A stretch of DNA of 64,000 bases from Rossellomorea sp. BNER (GCA_024213275.1 JANAVG010000003.1:351637-415636), one strand, 5' to 3'. Positions 17,911 through 26,907 are shown, counted from the stretch's first letter. Numbers and translations are program-made. The notes: generated by a model not told the origin, from the letters alone.

Positions 17911-18096
17911 ATGATTAACGGTAAAATTAGAATGGCTTTATTCACTGGTATCTTTGTTGGAATAATCGTGATTATTTCCGAATATATGATTCCACTAAAA
18001 AATTCAAACCTCATCATTTCATTACTCATTGCAGGGGGTTCAGCTTTGGTTGGTGGTTTAATTAGCATCAAGCTTTTTTTGAAGGAAAGTAGATAA
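17911..18096 (+). CDS. Small membrane protein, two helices
   Basis: The 61-residue product has helices MALFTGIFVGIIVIISEYM and LIISLLIAGGSALVGGLISI. GGTGAT lies just upstream of the ATG. It is followed 51 nt later by another membrane protein on the same strand. Unrecognised. Confidence 0.55.
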   Translation: MINGKIRMALFTGIFVGIIVIISEYMIPLKNSNLIISLLIAGGSALVGGLISIKLFLKESR

Positions 18097-18147
18097 ATAA
18101 TTCATGACTCTGCTTTAAATCTAGAGTAGATGAGGTGTGTTTGAAAT

Positions 18148-18537
18148 ATGACTAAATTTATAGAGAATCAATATGAAAGAATTCAATGGTTTACTTTAAT
18201 AGCAGGATTAATAGTTTTTTTCTTTTTCAAAGATTATATAACAATCATTATATTGTTGTATTTGATCGTTAGAGCCATAAAGCATCGCGAAAAAATTAAA
18301 GATAGTCTTGCTAAGATGTCTATGAAAGAAAAATGGGTTCGTAGTATTGGATTTATTATCTTAATCGTTTTGTTAACAGCAATCATAATGAATACATTGG
18401 GTCCCTTAGACGCTTTTGGGGTACCAACCTGGTTATTGTATGTGTATATATTTCTTGTCATTAATATTATATCGATAGGTTATGCCTACATAGTGAAAAG
18501 GATTATGAAAAAAATGCAATTGAGAAAGAGTGAGTAA
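18148..18537 (+). CDS. Membrane protein of unknown function, four helices
   Basis: The 129-residue protein has hydrophobic segments at about 15-33 (FTLIAGLIVFFFF), 32-45 (TIIILLYLIVRAI), 66-84 (IGFIILIVLLTAIIM) and 93-115 (WLLYVYIFLVINIISIGYAY). It ends 2 nt before the next start, so it is translationally coupled to the YcdB/YcdC-domain gene and probably works with it. No known family. Confidence 0.65.
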   Translation: MTKFIENQYERIQWFTLIAGLIVFFFFKDYITIIILLYLIVRAIKHREKIKDSLAKMSMKEKWVRSIGFIILIVLLTAIIMNTLGPLDAFGVPTWLLYVYIFLVINIISIGYAYIVKRIMKKMQLRKSE

Positions 18538-18539
18538 CA

Positions 18540-19955
18540 ATGTTATTAGATGAATTGAGAAAGAGAGCGTTACATATTGGTGACGTCACAAAAGAATATG
18601 AGCTTCTGATGGAAGATATAAATGAAGAAGACGCGGTTTTTGTATGGAAGTATAAGGAGAATGAAGAACGTGGTATCTTTGTCGAGCTTAAAGTGGATGA
18701 CGGAAGTTTGATTAATTATAGTAAAGATTTGAATTCTGATAGTGGAACTTCAAGTTACATAGAAGAGCAATTAAGGGGGATAGCGTTGGAATTTGTTAAA
18801 AGGCAACATCCTGATGCACCTGAATTTTTCACTATGAAAGAGTGGGAAAAAATCGGAGAGAATAAGTATAGACTTTCATATGTTCAAACTGAATTTCATC
18901 TTCCACTTCCTTTTTCAGGTTTTTATATCGAGATTACTGTCAACGGGGAAATCATAAATTTCCGCTATTATGGAAAAGCAGTGAATGTCCAAATTCCTAA
19001 CTCAGTCGTAGATAAAGATATGGTTATGAAAGAATATTTAGCTGAACTTGATTTCGAACTTCTTATATCAGAGATTAGCAGTGATATTTATGTTGAAGGG
19101 GATAATCTTCCACATCTTGTGTATGAGCCATCTCTACCATTTCGCTTTTATCCAGGCAATGGGGATAAAAAGGCACTAGAGTTTGAAGAAGAAGATGAGG
19201 GTGTAGAACGGTTAGAAAAAGTCACTAAACCTAAAGAGGAACTAGATGTTACGATTGATGAACTAATTGGTTTTGATGAAAATAAATTTAAAAAAGTCCG
19301 GGAACAAGATATGGGAGATGTAACAGGAACCGTTTGGCAGTTAGAAAACAACAAAGAGGATAAAGAAAATGATTTTACCATTGAAGCTTATTTTAAAAGA
19401 AGAAATGACAACACATTGAAAATCTTTCGGAATAATGAGACAGGTATCATTCACGGAATCGTTTCATTTCTAGAAAGAGAAGGCGAGAAGTCGCTGACTT
19501 ATCAAAAATGTAAAGATGTGGCATTGAGGTTTTTATTTAGCATCTACCCTAGGGCAGATCGATTTTTTAGAATAATAGAGAAGGATAATAGTCAAGAGGT
19601 TAACAACAACCTTTATCACTATGAATTTCGCCTTTTTTACAATGAAATACCCATTCGATTCGGCTCAATCAGAGTCGGTGTGAACAGAACAACTGGAATC
19701 ATTGATTATTACATGGGTCCAGATATTTTTCCTGAAACATTATCGAATGTAGCAGCAAACCCTGCTATTTCCGAAACTGAAGCAAAAGAAATTTTTTGTG
19801 ACGAATTTAACATTGAGCTTCAATGGAGAAAAGAATATACAGATGACAATCAATCTTATTATACTTTGGCATACACACCCTGTTACCCAGGATTGTCAGG
19901 GGGTTTGTCGTTTATCGATGCTCAGACTGGTACGTGTATTATTAATAAGCTTTAG
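18540..19955 (+). CDS. YcdB/YcdC-domain (DUF4901) protein
   Basis: The 471-residue protein contains two related halves, about residues 1-200 and 250-471. Each holds a YcdB/YcdC-type unit (EDAVFVWKYKENEERGIFVE; VTGTVWQLENNKEDKENDFT) resembling PepSY-like folds (RVGVNRTTGIIDYYMGPD). No signal peptide or membrane helix is present, so it should be cytoplasmic or rely on the membrane protein encoded 2 nt upstream. Function unknown. ATG 18540 has no strong ribosome site of its own, which fits coupling. Confidence 0.8.
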   Translation: MLLDELRKRALHIGDVTKEYELLMEDINEEDAVFVWKYKENEERGIFVELKVDDGSLINYSKDLNSDSGTSSYIEEQLRGIALEFVKRQHPDAPEFFTMKEWEKIGENKYRLSYVQTEFHLPLPFSGFYIEITVNGEIINFRYYGKAVNVQIPNSVVDKDMVMKEYLAELDFELLISEISSDIYVEGDNLPHLVYEPSLPFRFYPGNGDKKALEFEEEDEGVERLEKVTKPKEELDVTIDELIGFDENKFKKVREQDMGDVTGTVWQLENNKEDKENDFTIEAYFKRRNDNTLKIFRNNETGIIHGIVSFLEREGEKSLTYQKCKDVALRFLFSIYPRADRFFRIIEKDNSQEVNNNLYHYEFRLFYNEIPIRFGSIRVGVNRTTGIIDYYMGPDIFPETLSNVAANPAISETEAKEIFCDEFNIELQWRKEYTDDNQSYYTLAYTPCYPGLSGGLSFIDAQTGTCIINKL

Positions 19956-20296
19956 ATCTGGAGAGCAGTATTTTACTGGTCCATATTCAATTTTTGAGTG
20001 AAGTATACCAAAATCACTTCTATGTAATTGAAACAAATAAGGAAGAAAAGTCTTAAGTGTTTTAATAAGATAGTTATTTTTTTTTTTTCAAAGTAATGTA
20101 AGAGAAGATAGGATACCAGGAAACAAGGAAAATTGTTAGTAATTTGTACTCTGGAAATAGGTAGTCGTTATGATTACAAGCCCAGTTATAATAAAAGACC
20201 ATGACCCATGCTCTCCACAGCTATTTTTAACTGTTAATCCTCCTTATCGGCCGACGGCAATTAGTATGCAATCCTAATAATACATATAATAATGAA

Positions 20297-20333
20297 AGCC
20301 ATGCGCCGATCTCCCTCGCATGGTTTAAATTTT
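20297..20333 (+). terminator. Orphan terminator-like hairpin
   Basis: CCATGCG pairs with CGCATGG around a GC-rich loop, followed by TTTAAATTTT. No gene ends within 300 bases upstream. Confidence 0.55.
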
Positions 20334-20452
20334 GTATTAATATCCAAAAATTGATATTATTATACAAATAGAGAGGGCTCCCTAATTTGGCTTTGAAATA
20401 AAGTTCGATAATTTATAAAAAAGACTGCTCGTTTATAAAAAAGTTTAATAAA

Positions 20453-20480
20453 AGTCCTGTATTGATATGCAGGATTTTTT
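20453..20480 (+). terminator. Orphan terminator-like hairpin
   Basis: TCCTG pairs with CAGGA around TATTGATATG, followed by TTTTTTCTT. No coding sequence directly precedes it. Confidence 0.6.
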
Positions 20481-20594
20481 CTTGTTCAGCAATCGGGCCC
20501 TTTAATTGAATTAGACTTGCAAGAGAAATTCGATATTTAACAAGGATTATTTGTAGTGATTAGAGAAATTAATAGCAACTGGGAGGTGGTAAGA

Positions 20595-20945
20595 ATGAAG
20601 GTTAAACGAATTGTTGCCAATGTGGAAACACAGGATATTAATAAAGCAAGGTACTTCTACGAGGAAGTACTTGGACTTGATCAATTAATGAATCTGGAAT
20701 TTATTTCAACCTACGGCTCGCATGAAAAAATGGACACTCAAATTAGTTTCCTTTCAAAAGGTGGCTCCGGGGCACCGGTACCTGATTTGTCAATTGAAGT
20801 GGATGATCTTGATAATGCACTAGCTCGCATAAAAGAAGCAGGTATTCCAATTGAATATGGACCAGCCAAGGAGCCATGGGGTGTGCGGCGTTTTTACGTT
20901 AGAGATCCGTTCGGGAAACTTGTCAATATTTTAATCCATCTATAA
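20595..20945 (+). CDS. VOC superfamily (glyoxalase/bleomycin-resistance-like) protein
   Basis: The 116-residue protein is one vicinal-oxygen-chelate unit pair: VKRIVANVETQDINKARYFY and EVDDLDNALARIKEAGIPI, ending in GVRRFYVRDPFGKLVNIL. Typical metal ligands are weakly represented, so the reaction cannot be assigned. The ATG at 20595 follows GGGAGGTGG; an upstream in-frame GTG lacks a ribosome site. It stands alone. Confidence 0.85.
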   Translation: MKVKRIVANVETQDINKARYFYEEVLGLDQLMNLEFISTYGSHEKMDTQISFLSKGGSGAPVPDLSIEVDDLDNALARIKEAGIPIEYGPAKEPWGVRRFYVRDPFGKLVNILIHL

Positions 20946-21104
20946 ATGAATGCGTTGACAGGCGTATTTCAAGATCTTACGAACCGTGCGCGACTGGGGA
21001 GCAACACAGGTAGTAAATGATCAATCTTTTTTATAAAACCATTGTGGAGGACCATAAATTCATTCCCCTTTAGTAAAAGGGCAAATAATATAGGTGGAAT
21101 TTTT

Positions 21105-21130
21105 TATATTCAACTAAATAGTTGAATATA
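21105..21130. promoter_or_regulatory. Perfect inverted repeat, likely operator of the ArsR-type gene
   Basis: TATATTCAACTA and TAGTTGAATATA are exact reverse complements separated by AA. The centre lies 40 nt before the ATG at 21158. A second, weaker copy (TATTTAACTACATGGTTAA) covers the start codon itself. Position and symmetry fit autoregulation by the ArsR-family product. Confidence 0.75.
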
Positions 21131-21157
21131 AAAAAGAAAACCGTTATATTTAACTAC

Positions 21158-21499
21158 ATGGTTAACCAGAATAAAGATAATTTAAATGAAATTTTTCATG
21201 CTTTAGCTGATTCAACAAGAAGAGAAATGGTTCATATGATGGCTCAAAAAGAAAGGACAGTTTCGGAATTAGCAGAGCCTTTTGATATGTCTTTGGCTGC
21301 CATTTCAAAGCATATAAAGGTTTTGGAGCGAGCATGTTTAGTCGACAGAAGTGTAAATGGAAGAACTCACATATGTCGCTTAAATAACAAATCATTATCC
21401 AAAGCTACAGAATGGCTACGTTTTTATGAAAAATTTTGGAGCAATCGTTTTGATCTTCTTGAGAATGAGTTATTGAAAGCAAAAAAGAAAGAACATTAA
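21158..21499 (+). CDS. ArsR/SmtB-type winged-helix repressor
   Basis: The 113-residue regulator begins MVNQNKDNLNEIFHALADST and has the winged helix RTVSELAEPFDMSLAAISKH. It lacks the Cys-x-Cys metal motif, so it belongs to the non-metal ArsR group usually paired with an SRPBCC partner. ATG 21158 has no clear ribosome site and lies only 28 nt after the palindromic operator, so the mRNA may have a very short leader; an in-frame TTG at 21122 lies inside the operator and is unlikely. The SRPBCC gene follows 21 nt later. Confidence 0.88.
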   Translation: MVNQNKDNLNEIFHALADSTRREMVHMMAQKERTVSELAEPFDMSLAAISKHIKVLERACLVDRSVNGRTHICRLNNKSLSKATEWLRFYEKFWSNRFDLLENELLKAKKKEH

Positions 21500-21520
21500 A
21501 TTACATAAAGGAGTATTTAG

Positions 21521-22018
21521 ATGAACAACATTTCAACAACCACTTTAAAAATGATAAGAAATTTTGATGTAGCACCTGAAAGGGTATTTGATGCATGGTT
21601 GAACCCAGAAATGATGAGAAAATGGTTTTTCACATTGGAAGGGACGAATAAGGTGACACAAAATAATCCGCAAGTTGGCGGTACTTGGGAAATTGTTGAT
21701 CATCGGGAAGGAAAGGATTACCGTGCGATTGGGGAGTACCTTGAAATTGATCCTCCGAAAAAAATCGTGTTCACTTTTAAAATGCCACAATTCAGCGAAT
21801 TAGAAGATATGATTACAGTTGAGCTAAAAGAACTCCAACAAGGCTGTGAGATGACGTTCACACAGGTCATCCATGTTCCTCATGAAGAGAATTGGACAGA
21901 GTCCGATATCGAAAAAGCTCTTGGCGAATGGCATGACAGCACTGAACATGGCTGGAATTTAATGTTTATGGGGCTTAAGGAATTATTGGAGACAGGAAAA
22001 ATCAGCTATAAAGGTTAA
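21521..22018 (+). CDS. SRPBCC (AHSA1-like) domain protein
   Basis: The 165-residue protein has the START/AHSA1 helix-grip pattern: IRNFDVAPERVFDAWLNPEM with MRKWFF, GGTWEIVDHREG, and the closing helix DSTEHGWNLMFMGLKELLE. It is paired with the upstream ArsR-type gene, a common arrangement in which the repressor controls the ligand-binding partner. AAAGGAG precedes the ATG by 9 nt. The ligand is unknown. Confidence 0.9.
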   Translation: MNNISTTTLKMIRNFDVAPERVFDAWLNPEMMRKWFFTLEGTNKVTQNNPQVGGTWEIVDHREGKDYRAIGEYLEIDPPKKIVFTFKMPQFSELEDMITVELKELQQGCEMTFTQVIHVPHEENWTESDIEKALGEWHDSTEHGWNLMFMGLKELLETGKISYKG

Positions 22019-22046
22019 AAAAAGTATTACTCGATACGGGGCTTGA

Positions 22047-22307
22047 GGCCCTGGTGAAGAAGGTACAGTTATACAAGCTGTATTCTCGCTAAAGGGGCAG
22101 GAGTTCATGTGTATCTACAGCCATGTTGACCATGAGTTTACGTTTACCCCGTCTTTTTCCATCTATCTTACGTGTGATACCGAAGTGGAAATTGACAGCC
22201 TATATGATAAAATGATGCAAAATGGCACAGCACTCATGCCTATAAATAACTATGGATTTAGCAAAAAATTCGGATGGCTGGTTGACCAATTTGGCATATA
22301 TTGGTAG
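22047..22307 (+). pseudogene. PhnB-like VOC protein, truncated at both ends
   Basis: The frame reads GPGEEGTVIQAVFSLKGQEF, then FTFTPSFSIYLTCDTEVEID and NNYGFSKKFGWLVDQFGIYW before a stop. This is the C-terminal two thirds of a PhnB/3-demethylubiquinone-methyltransferase-type VOC protein. A stop codon directly precedes Gly, the N-terminal part is gone (only YYS-like remnants at 22027), and the end is cut at the final Trp. It is a decayed gene. Confidence 0.75.
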
Positions 22308-22441
22308 TTGAACTTGCGAGAGTAATCTGGCTGTAAATGGAGTGTGAAGCATTTTACCAGCGGGCGCTAATCAGGAATAAAGATCAGCGCTCTTTTTCAT
22401 TTAAAGGTCCATTTAACGGGATAATAAAGGGAGGATGTATC

Positions 22442-22792
22442 ATGGCCAAACATCAGATTTATACAATGAGTCTCGAAACAATTTATTCCTGTTATATTTT
22501 GAAAGCAGAGAAAAAGGGACGTACAAAATCAGAAGTCGATAAAATCATCCGGTAGTTGACTGGATATAGCCAGGAGGAGATAGAAGTAAAATTGGAAAAA
22601 CAGATAGACTTTGAGACCTTCTTTGCGGAAGCTCCCCAATTGAATCCTTCACGGACTTTGATCAAAGGTGTAGTCTGCGGCGTTCGAGTGGAAGATATCG
22701 AGGAACCAACGATGCAGGAAATTCGCTATTTGGATAAGCTAATCGATGAGTTAGCAAAGGGAAAAGCGATGGAGAAGATTTTGCGGAAATAA
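22442..22792 (+). pseudogene. DUF2200 protein interrupted by a stop codon
   Basis: [20 protein letters not shown] runs to KSEVDKIIR, then TAG at 22553-22555, then the same frame continues [16 protein letters not shown] to [11 protein letters not shown]. In DUF2200 proteins the stop position is normally Trp (IIRWLTGYSQ), so TGG to TAG explains it. The remaining 116 codons look intact, with GGGAGG upstream of the ATG. Recent inactivation, suppression or sequencing error are all possible. Confidence 0.85.
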
Positions 22793-22879
22793 CTATTAAA
22801 AACGAAGAAATACTAATTCCATTTATATAGCTTTATTTTAAGTAATTATTAAAAAAACGGGCGCTTTCATAATAAAAAC

Positions 22880-22911
22880 AACACCCCATTTTAAAATGAT
22901 GGGGTGTTTAA
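22880..22911. terminator. Rho-independent terminator after the DUF2200 gene
   Basis: AACACCCCAT pairs with ATGGGGTGTT, 10 bp with a 9-nt loop, followed by TTAAT. The rest of 22793-23172 is AT-rich with no gene seen. Confidence 0.75.
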
Positions 22912-23172
22912 TCTTCCTTATTTCTTTGCTTGGATTGAAACACTACATACTCAAAATCCTTTACACTTTTTAGTAAACAATCGGGCCATATTCTGGAACA
23001 ATTAACGTTGCAAAAGTAAACCTGAAATGATTAAAAAAGATCCTTTAAAAAATTCTGTTAACCTGTACTTTAATTCCCTATTCAGTATTTATGGGTTAGA
23101 ATAAATTTGGAAAACTTTATAATAAAGTTTTACTTCTTTTTACGGAAAATCAAAAAATTAGGTGTGGATAAA

Positions 23173-23865
23173 ATGGAACAACAAACAAAGATTTTAGTTA
23201 TTGAAGATGACAATGACATTAATCAATTATTATCTGGCATCATAAAAAAAAGTGGTTATTTTCATCAGTCTGCTTTTTCTGGAACAGAAGCAATACTCTA
23301 TCTAGAAAAACAAGATTGGGATTTGGTTTTGCTAGATTTAATGCTACCGGGAATGGCTGGAGAGGAAATTCTGATTAAAATAAGGGAACAAAACTCCGTG
23401 CCTGTCATTATTATTTCTGCAAAATTGGAAACACAAACAAAAATCGATGCTTTAAGGACAGGTGCGGATGACTATATTACGAAACCTTTCGATATTGAAG
23501 AAGTTTCTGCCAGAATCGATTCTTGCTTAAGAAGATATCGACATATGGCGGATGTGCCAATAACCAATCAGATTCGCCATAAAGATCTCTTGATTGATAC
23601 AGACGCAAAAAAAGCGTTTGTGAATGGGAATGAGCTAAAATTAACAGCGCGTGAACATAAGATATTGTTTCTACTGATGTCCTCCCCCAAGAAAGTGTTC
23701 ACAAAAGCCAATTTGTTTGAGAGTGTTTGGAATGAGGAATTCTGTGGAGATGATAATACGATTAATGTTCATTTAAGTAATATAAGAAGTAAGCTTACGA
23801 GAGCAAATCCGGATGAAGAGTACATCGAAACGATTTGGGGTATGGGATATAGGTTAAAAACTTAA
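23173..23865 (+). CDS. OmpR/PhoB family response regulator
   Basis: The 230-residue regulator has a receiver domain with the acidic pair E11-D12-D13, phospho-acceptor D55 (DLVLLDLMLPG), Thr/Ser at IIISAK and K at ITKPF, then an OmpR-type winged helix (LTAREHKILFLLMSSPKKVF ... YIETIWGMGYRLK). The ATG at 23173 follows TTAGGTGTGG; upstream in-frame TTG starts give an implausible basic extension. The gene heads a module with an ABC transporter and a histidine kinase, the layout of peptide-antibiotic or envelope-stress sensing systems. Confidence 0.92.
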   Translation: MEQQTKILVIEDDNDINQLLSGIIKKSGYFHQSAFSGTEAILYLEKQDWDLVLLDLMLPGMAGEEILIKIREQNSVPVIIISAKLETQTKIDALRTGADDYITKPFDIEEVSARIDSCLRRYRHMADVPITNQIRHKDLLIDTDAKKAFVNGNELKLTAREHKILFLLMSSPKKVFTKANLFESVWNEEFCGDDNTINVHLSNIRSKLTRANPDEEYIETIWGMGYRLKT

Positions 23866-23916
23866 GGTTTTCTTAAGGATTTGCTTAAGACTTTCTTATG
23901 TTTTGCTATTTATACT
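23861..23916 (+). promoter_or_regulatory. Direct-repeat operator and promoter before the ABC genes
   Basis: CTTAAGG (23861), CTTAAGG (23872), CTTAAGA (23884) and CTTATG (23895) recur every 11-12 bp, the spacing expected for an OmpR-type regulator bound head to tail. TATACT at 23911 is a good -10 with no good -35, which suits an activator-dependent promoter. The first repeat overlaps the stop codon of the response-regulator gene. Confidence 0.65.
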
Positions 23917-23945
23917 AAAAGCATCACATGAAGGAGGTAAAAGTA

Positions 23946-24869
23946 ATGAATGAATATGTTCTTAAAACTAACCATTTATCGAAGAAATATCAAGATAAAA
24001 TGGCTCTTAATAAAGTAAGTTTGTCAATAAGAAAAGGTTCTATTTATGGTTTTATTGGGCAAAATGGGGCTGGAAAATCAACGTCAATTCGTCTTATTAC
24101 TGGTCTTGCATATCCGACAACTGGGACGTTTGAGTTATTTGGAGAGAACAATGAACGAGGGTTGATCGAAGCAAGAAAACGAATCGGAACTATCATTGAG
24201 GGTCCTGCTTTATATCCGAATATGACGGCTTATGAAAATTTAGAAGCACATAGGCTTTTAAAAGGAATACCTGGCAAGGAATGTATTGAAAAAACACTTA
24301 ATCTCGTAGGTTTACAAGATACAGGGAAAAAGAAAGCCAAGAATTTTTCTTTAGGGATGAAGCAGCGTCTTGGCCTTGCTATCGCTTTATTGGGTGATCC
24401 TGAATTTTTGATTCTTGATGAGCCTATCAATGGACTAGACCCAATGGGAGTAGTTGAAATACGAGAATTATTAAAGAGGCTTAATCAAGAGTATGGAATT
24501 ACGATTTTAATTTCAAGCCATATTTTAAGCGAGCTTCATTTATTAGCAACCCATTATGGAATCATCCATAACGGGGAATTGTTAGAGCAGTTATCGGCGA
24601 AAGAACTCAATGAAAAATGTCAGCAATACTTGCATATTAAAGTAGATGATCCAAACAAAGCAGTGACCGTGATTGAAAGTCAGTTGGCAACGCACGAGTT
24701 TAAAGTCATGCCGGATGGGACGATTAAGTTGTCTGCATATGTTGATGTACCAGGTGAAGTTTCAAAAGTTTTAACAAATGAAGGATTGGTTATCGAGCAA
24801 TTTATGCCAATGGGAGAAGATTTAGAAACTTATTTTACTAATCTTATTGGGGGGGTACAGCATGGGTAA
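23946..24869 (+). CDS. ABC transporter ATP-binding protein, BcrA-like
   Basis: The 307-residue ATPase has Walker A GQNGAGKST (about residues 38-46), signature FSLGMKQRLGLA, Walker B FLILDEPINGLDP and the switch His in ISSHILSE. The C-terminal 80 residues (HIKVDDPNKAVTVIESQLAT) are the extension seen in BcrA/lantibiotic-immunity ATPases. With the ABC-2 permease it probably exports or displaces a peptide antibiotic. ATG 23946 has AAGGAGGT upstream; it overlaps the permease gene by 8 nt. Confidence 0.9.
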   Translation: MNEYVLKTNHLSKKYQDKMALNKVSLSIRKGSIYGFIGQNGAGKSTSIRLITGLAYPTTGTFELFGENNERGLIEARKRIGTIIEGPALYPNMTAYENLEAHRLLKGIPGKECIEKTLNLVGLQDTGKKKAKNFSLGMKQRLGLAIALLGDPEFLILDEPINGLDPMGVVEIRELLKRLNQEYGITILISSHILSELHLLATHYGIIHNGELLEQLSAKELNEKCQQYLHIKVDDPNKAVTVIESQLATHEFKVMPDGTIKLSAYVDVPGEVSKVLTNEGLVIEQFMPMGEDLETYFTNLIGGVQHG

Positions 24870-25626
24870 TCTTGTAAAAACAGAATGGTATAAATTAAAA
24901 AAAGACCGATCTTTTTGGGTACTAACATTGTTATTACTTGCTTTCGCTATTCTGTATCCTCTTGATCAATTGAGATCACCTGGAGCAATTTCTACCTTAC
25001 CTAGTGAAAATGACTACTATCGGGGTGCCGTTCTTTCAATTAACTCTCAAATAGTATGGATTCTTCCAGCTATTTTAGCAGGTTTCTTTATTGCGAGTGA
25101 ATATTCGATGGGAACGATGAAAAGTATCGCGTCTTCTGGCAATAGTAGAATACGAATGTATTTTGCAAAGTTGATTGTGTTTTCGGTTGGATCTATAACC
25201 ATTTTATTAATACTACCGATTTTTATGATGGGTGCTAGTGCTCTTTATTTGGGCTTCGATGCCATGCCTGAATGGACGTTTTATTTCCAAACGATTGGAT
25301 TAATTGCGCTTTATGCAGCAGCCTTCGCCTCAATTATGGCGTTCTTTTCGACCATTTTTAATGACAGTGGAAAGGCTATAGGATTTTTATTTCTGTTCCT
25401 TCTGTTATCCCCGAGCTTGTTAGAGGCTGTAGGTGGTAAAGTTTCGTTTTTGGAGCCGATGATAACGCGTTCTATATTTATATCACAAGGTTCAATATCA
25501 GGTATAGATCAGATTGGTCATTGGAACGGTGATGATGTGCTAACCTTTCTAGTTGTTCCAATATTGACATTCTTAATATTCGGGATTTTAGGAAGTTTCA
25601 TTTTCTGGAAAAAGGAAATTAAATAA
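24862..25626 (+). CDS. ABC-2 type permease, lantibiotic-immunity-like
   Basis: The 254-residue permease has six hydrophobic segments, among them SFWVLTLLLLAFAILYPL, IVWILPAILAGFFIASEYSM and LTFLVVPILTFLIFGILGSF. The motif FIASEYSMGTMKSIASSGNS is typical of the ABC-2 MutE/EpiE/BcrB type. The ATG at 24862 lies within the end of the ATPase gene. It forms the membrane half of the exporter. Confidence 0.88.
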   Translation: MGNLVKTEWYKLKKDRSFWVLTLLLLAFAILYPLDQLRSPGAISTLPSENDYYRGAVLSINSQIVWILPAILAGFFIASEYSMGTMKSIASSGNSRIRMYFAKLIVFSVGSITILLILPIFMMGASALYLGFDAMPEWTFYFQTIGLIALYAAAFASIMAFFSTIFNDSGKAIGFLFLFLLLSPSLLEAVGGKVSFLEPMITRSIFISQGSISGIDQIGHWNGDDVLTFLVVPILTFLIFGILGSFIFWKKEIK

Positions 25627-25646
25627 TCAGTAGGCGGGTGATATAT

Positions 25647-26543
25647 GTGCTTTATGTAACGATAATATTTATGACTGTTTTTTTATATGTTCTCACCCGC
25701 CTGTATTTATTAAAAAAGGAAATCAAAAGAGCAACCCGACAACTGAGTGGACTGAACAAAAATGTAACTGAAAAGAAAATAGATATTCGCTATTTTGATC
25801 GAGATATTGAGAGGCTTGCAATGGAAATAAATAACCAAATTGATTTAACAAAGAAGGCAAAAGTAGAAAAGCGTGTGATTGAAAATGAGTTAAAAAAGTC
25901 GATATCATACATATCACACGATATTCGCACCCCTATGACCTCAATATTGGGTTATATTCAATTTTTAGAATCGGATAACATAACTCCAGAGATGAGAAAA
26001 GAATATACCCGTATCATTAAAAATAGTGCAAGAAGATTAAAGGTTTTACTTGAGGATTATTTCGAGCTCTCGATTATCGCACAAGCTGATTATCCAATGA
26101 AAATTGAAACCATTAAATTAAATCATTTGATATTAGAGGTACTAGTAGGATTTTACGAAGAATTTAATATAAGAAATATAGAGCCATCCATTAATATTCC
26201 AGATCATGATATTATCATAATGGCCGATTCATCTGCCGTTAAACGAGTCATAGAGAACTTAGTAGTAAATGCGGCTAGGCATTCAAGCGGACATGTAAGC
26301 ATCCAGCTTGAAAAATTTAATACATCCGTTCAACTGACCATAAGTAACTCGGTTAACCAGTTAAGTGAACAAGATCTACACCATATGTTTGACCGTTTTT
26401 ATAAAGCAGACCAAACAAGGACTGGAAGAGGTACAGGCCTAGGTTTACCGATTGCGAAAAGTTTAATGGAAAAAATGAACGGAAGCCTTACTGCTGAGTT
26501 AATCGAAAACCAATTATTTATGATTTGTGAATGGGAAATTTAG
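25647..26543 (+). CDS. Sensor histidine kinase, small-antibiotic-sensor type
   Basis: The 298-residue kinase has one N-terminal membrane helix (LYVTIIFMTVFLYVLTRLYL) and no sensor domain. The H box is SYISHDIRTPMTSILGY with H91, followed by the ATPase boxes ENLVVNAARHS (N), TGRGTGLGLPIAKSLM (G). Kinases lacking an extracellular domain often sense through the partner ABC transporter. GTG 25647 is preferred over GTG 25638 because the ribosome site AGGCGGGTGAT covers the latter. It follows the permease by 20 nt. Confidence 0.9.
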   Translation: MLYVTIIFMTVFLYVLTRLYLLKKEIKRATRQLSGLNKNVTEKKIDIRYFDRDIERLAMEINNQIDLTKKAKVEKRVIENELKKSISYISHDIRTPMTSILGYIQFLESDNITPEMRKEYTRIIKNSARRLKVLLEDYFELSIIAQADYPMKIETIKLNHLILEVLVGFYEEFNIRNIEPSINIPDHDIIIMADSSAVKRVIENLVVNAARHSSGHVSIQLEKFNTSVQLTISNSVNQLSEQDLHHMFDRFYKADQTRTGRGTGLGLPIAKSLMEKMNGSLTAELIENQLFMICEWEI

Positions 26544-26907
26544 TTTGATTGATTTTATGTGATTTGGTGTATATTTGGACATTAAAATTTTAAATTACCA
26601 ACCTAATCGGCACATTTAACTGGGCAATAATGGTTTCTCTGAGATGTAAAAGCAACCTAGGGTTGTTTACAAAGAAAATCAACAGAATTTATATTTAGTT
26701 CTTCAACAATCTGGCCTTTAATTGAACAACTATAATAAAACGATATTTGACTTTCACCCAAAACAAGATTACAATTTCTGTGAATTTTCTTTGAAGGAGA
26801 ATCAAATAATAGGCACTTTGAAAAACAACGTTTCTGCTCATATTAAAATATACGCTAAAGTTCAAACAATTCTTTTGGGGGATCTTTGTGTTTTAACTGG
26901 TCACTGC
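26544..26907. other. Intergenic region between convergent genes
   Basis: AT-rich, with one weak open frame from TTG 26722 that runs into the end of the yobV-like gene and shows no homology I recognise. CAACAATCTGGCCTTTAATT at 26703 matches phrases at 20491 and 22978. No clear terminator hairpin. Confidence 0.45.

Larger units (their letters stand above)
19956..20594. other. Long intergenic region with two orphan hairpins
   Basis: No gene is supported in this 640-base AT-rich stretch. Two hairpins stand out (20300-20323 and 20454-20479), and a short phrase TTGTTCAGCAATCGGGCCCT at 20484 resembles CAACAATCTGGCCTTTAATT at 26703 and ACAATCGGGCCATATTCTGG at 22978. It may be the remains of deleted genes that left their terminators. 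Confidence 0.5.
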
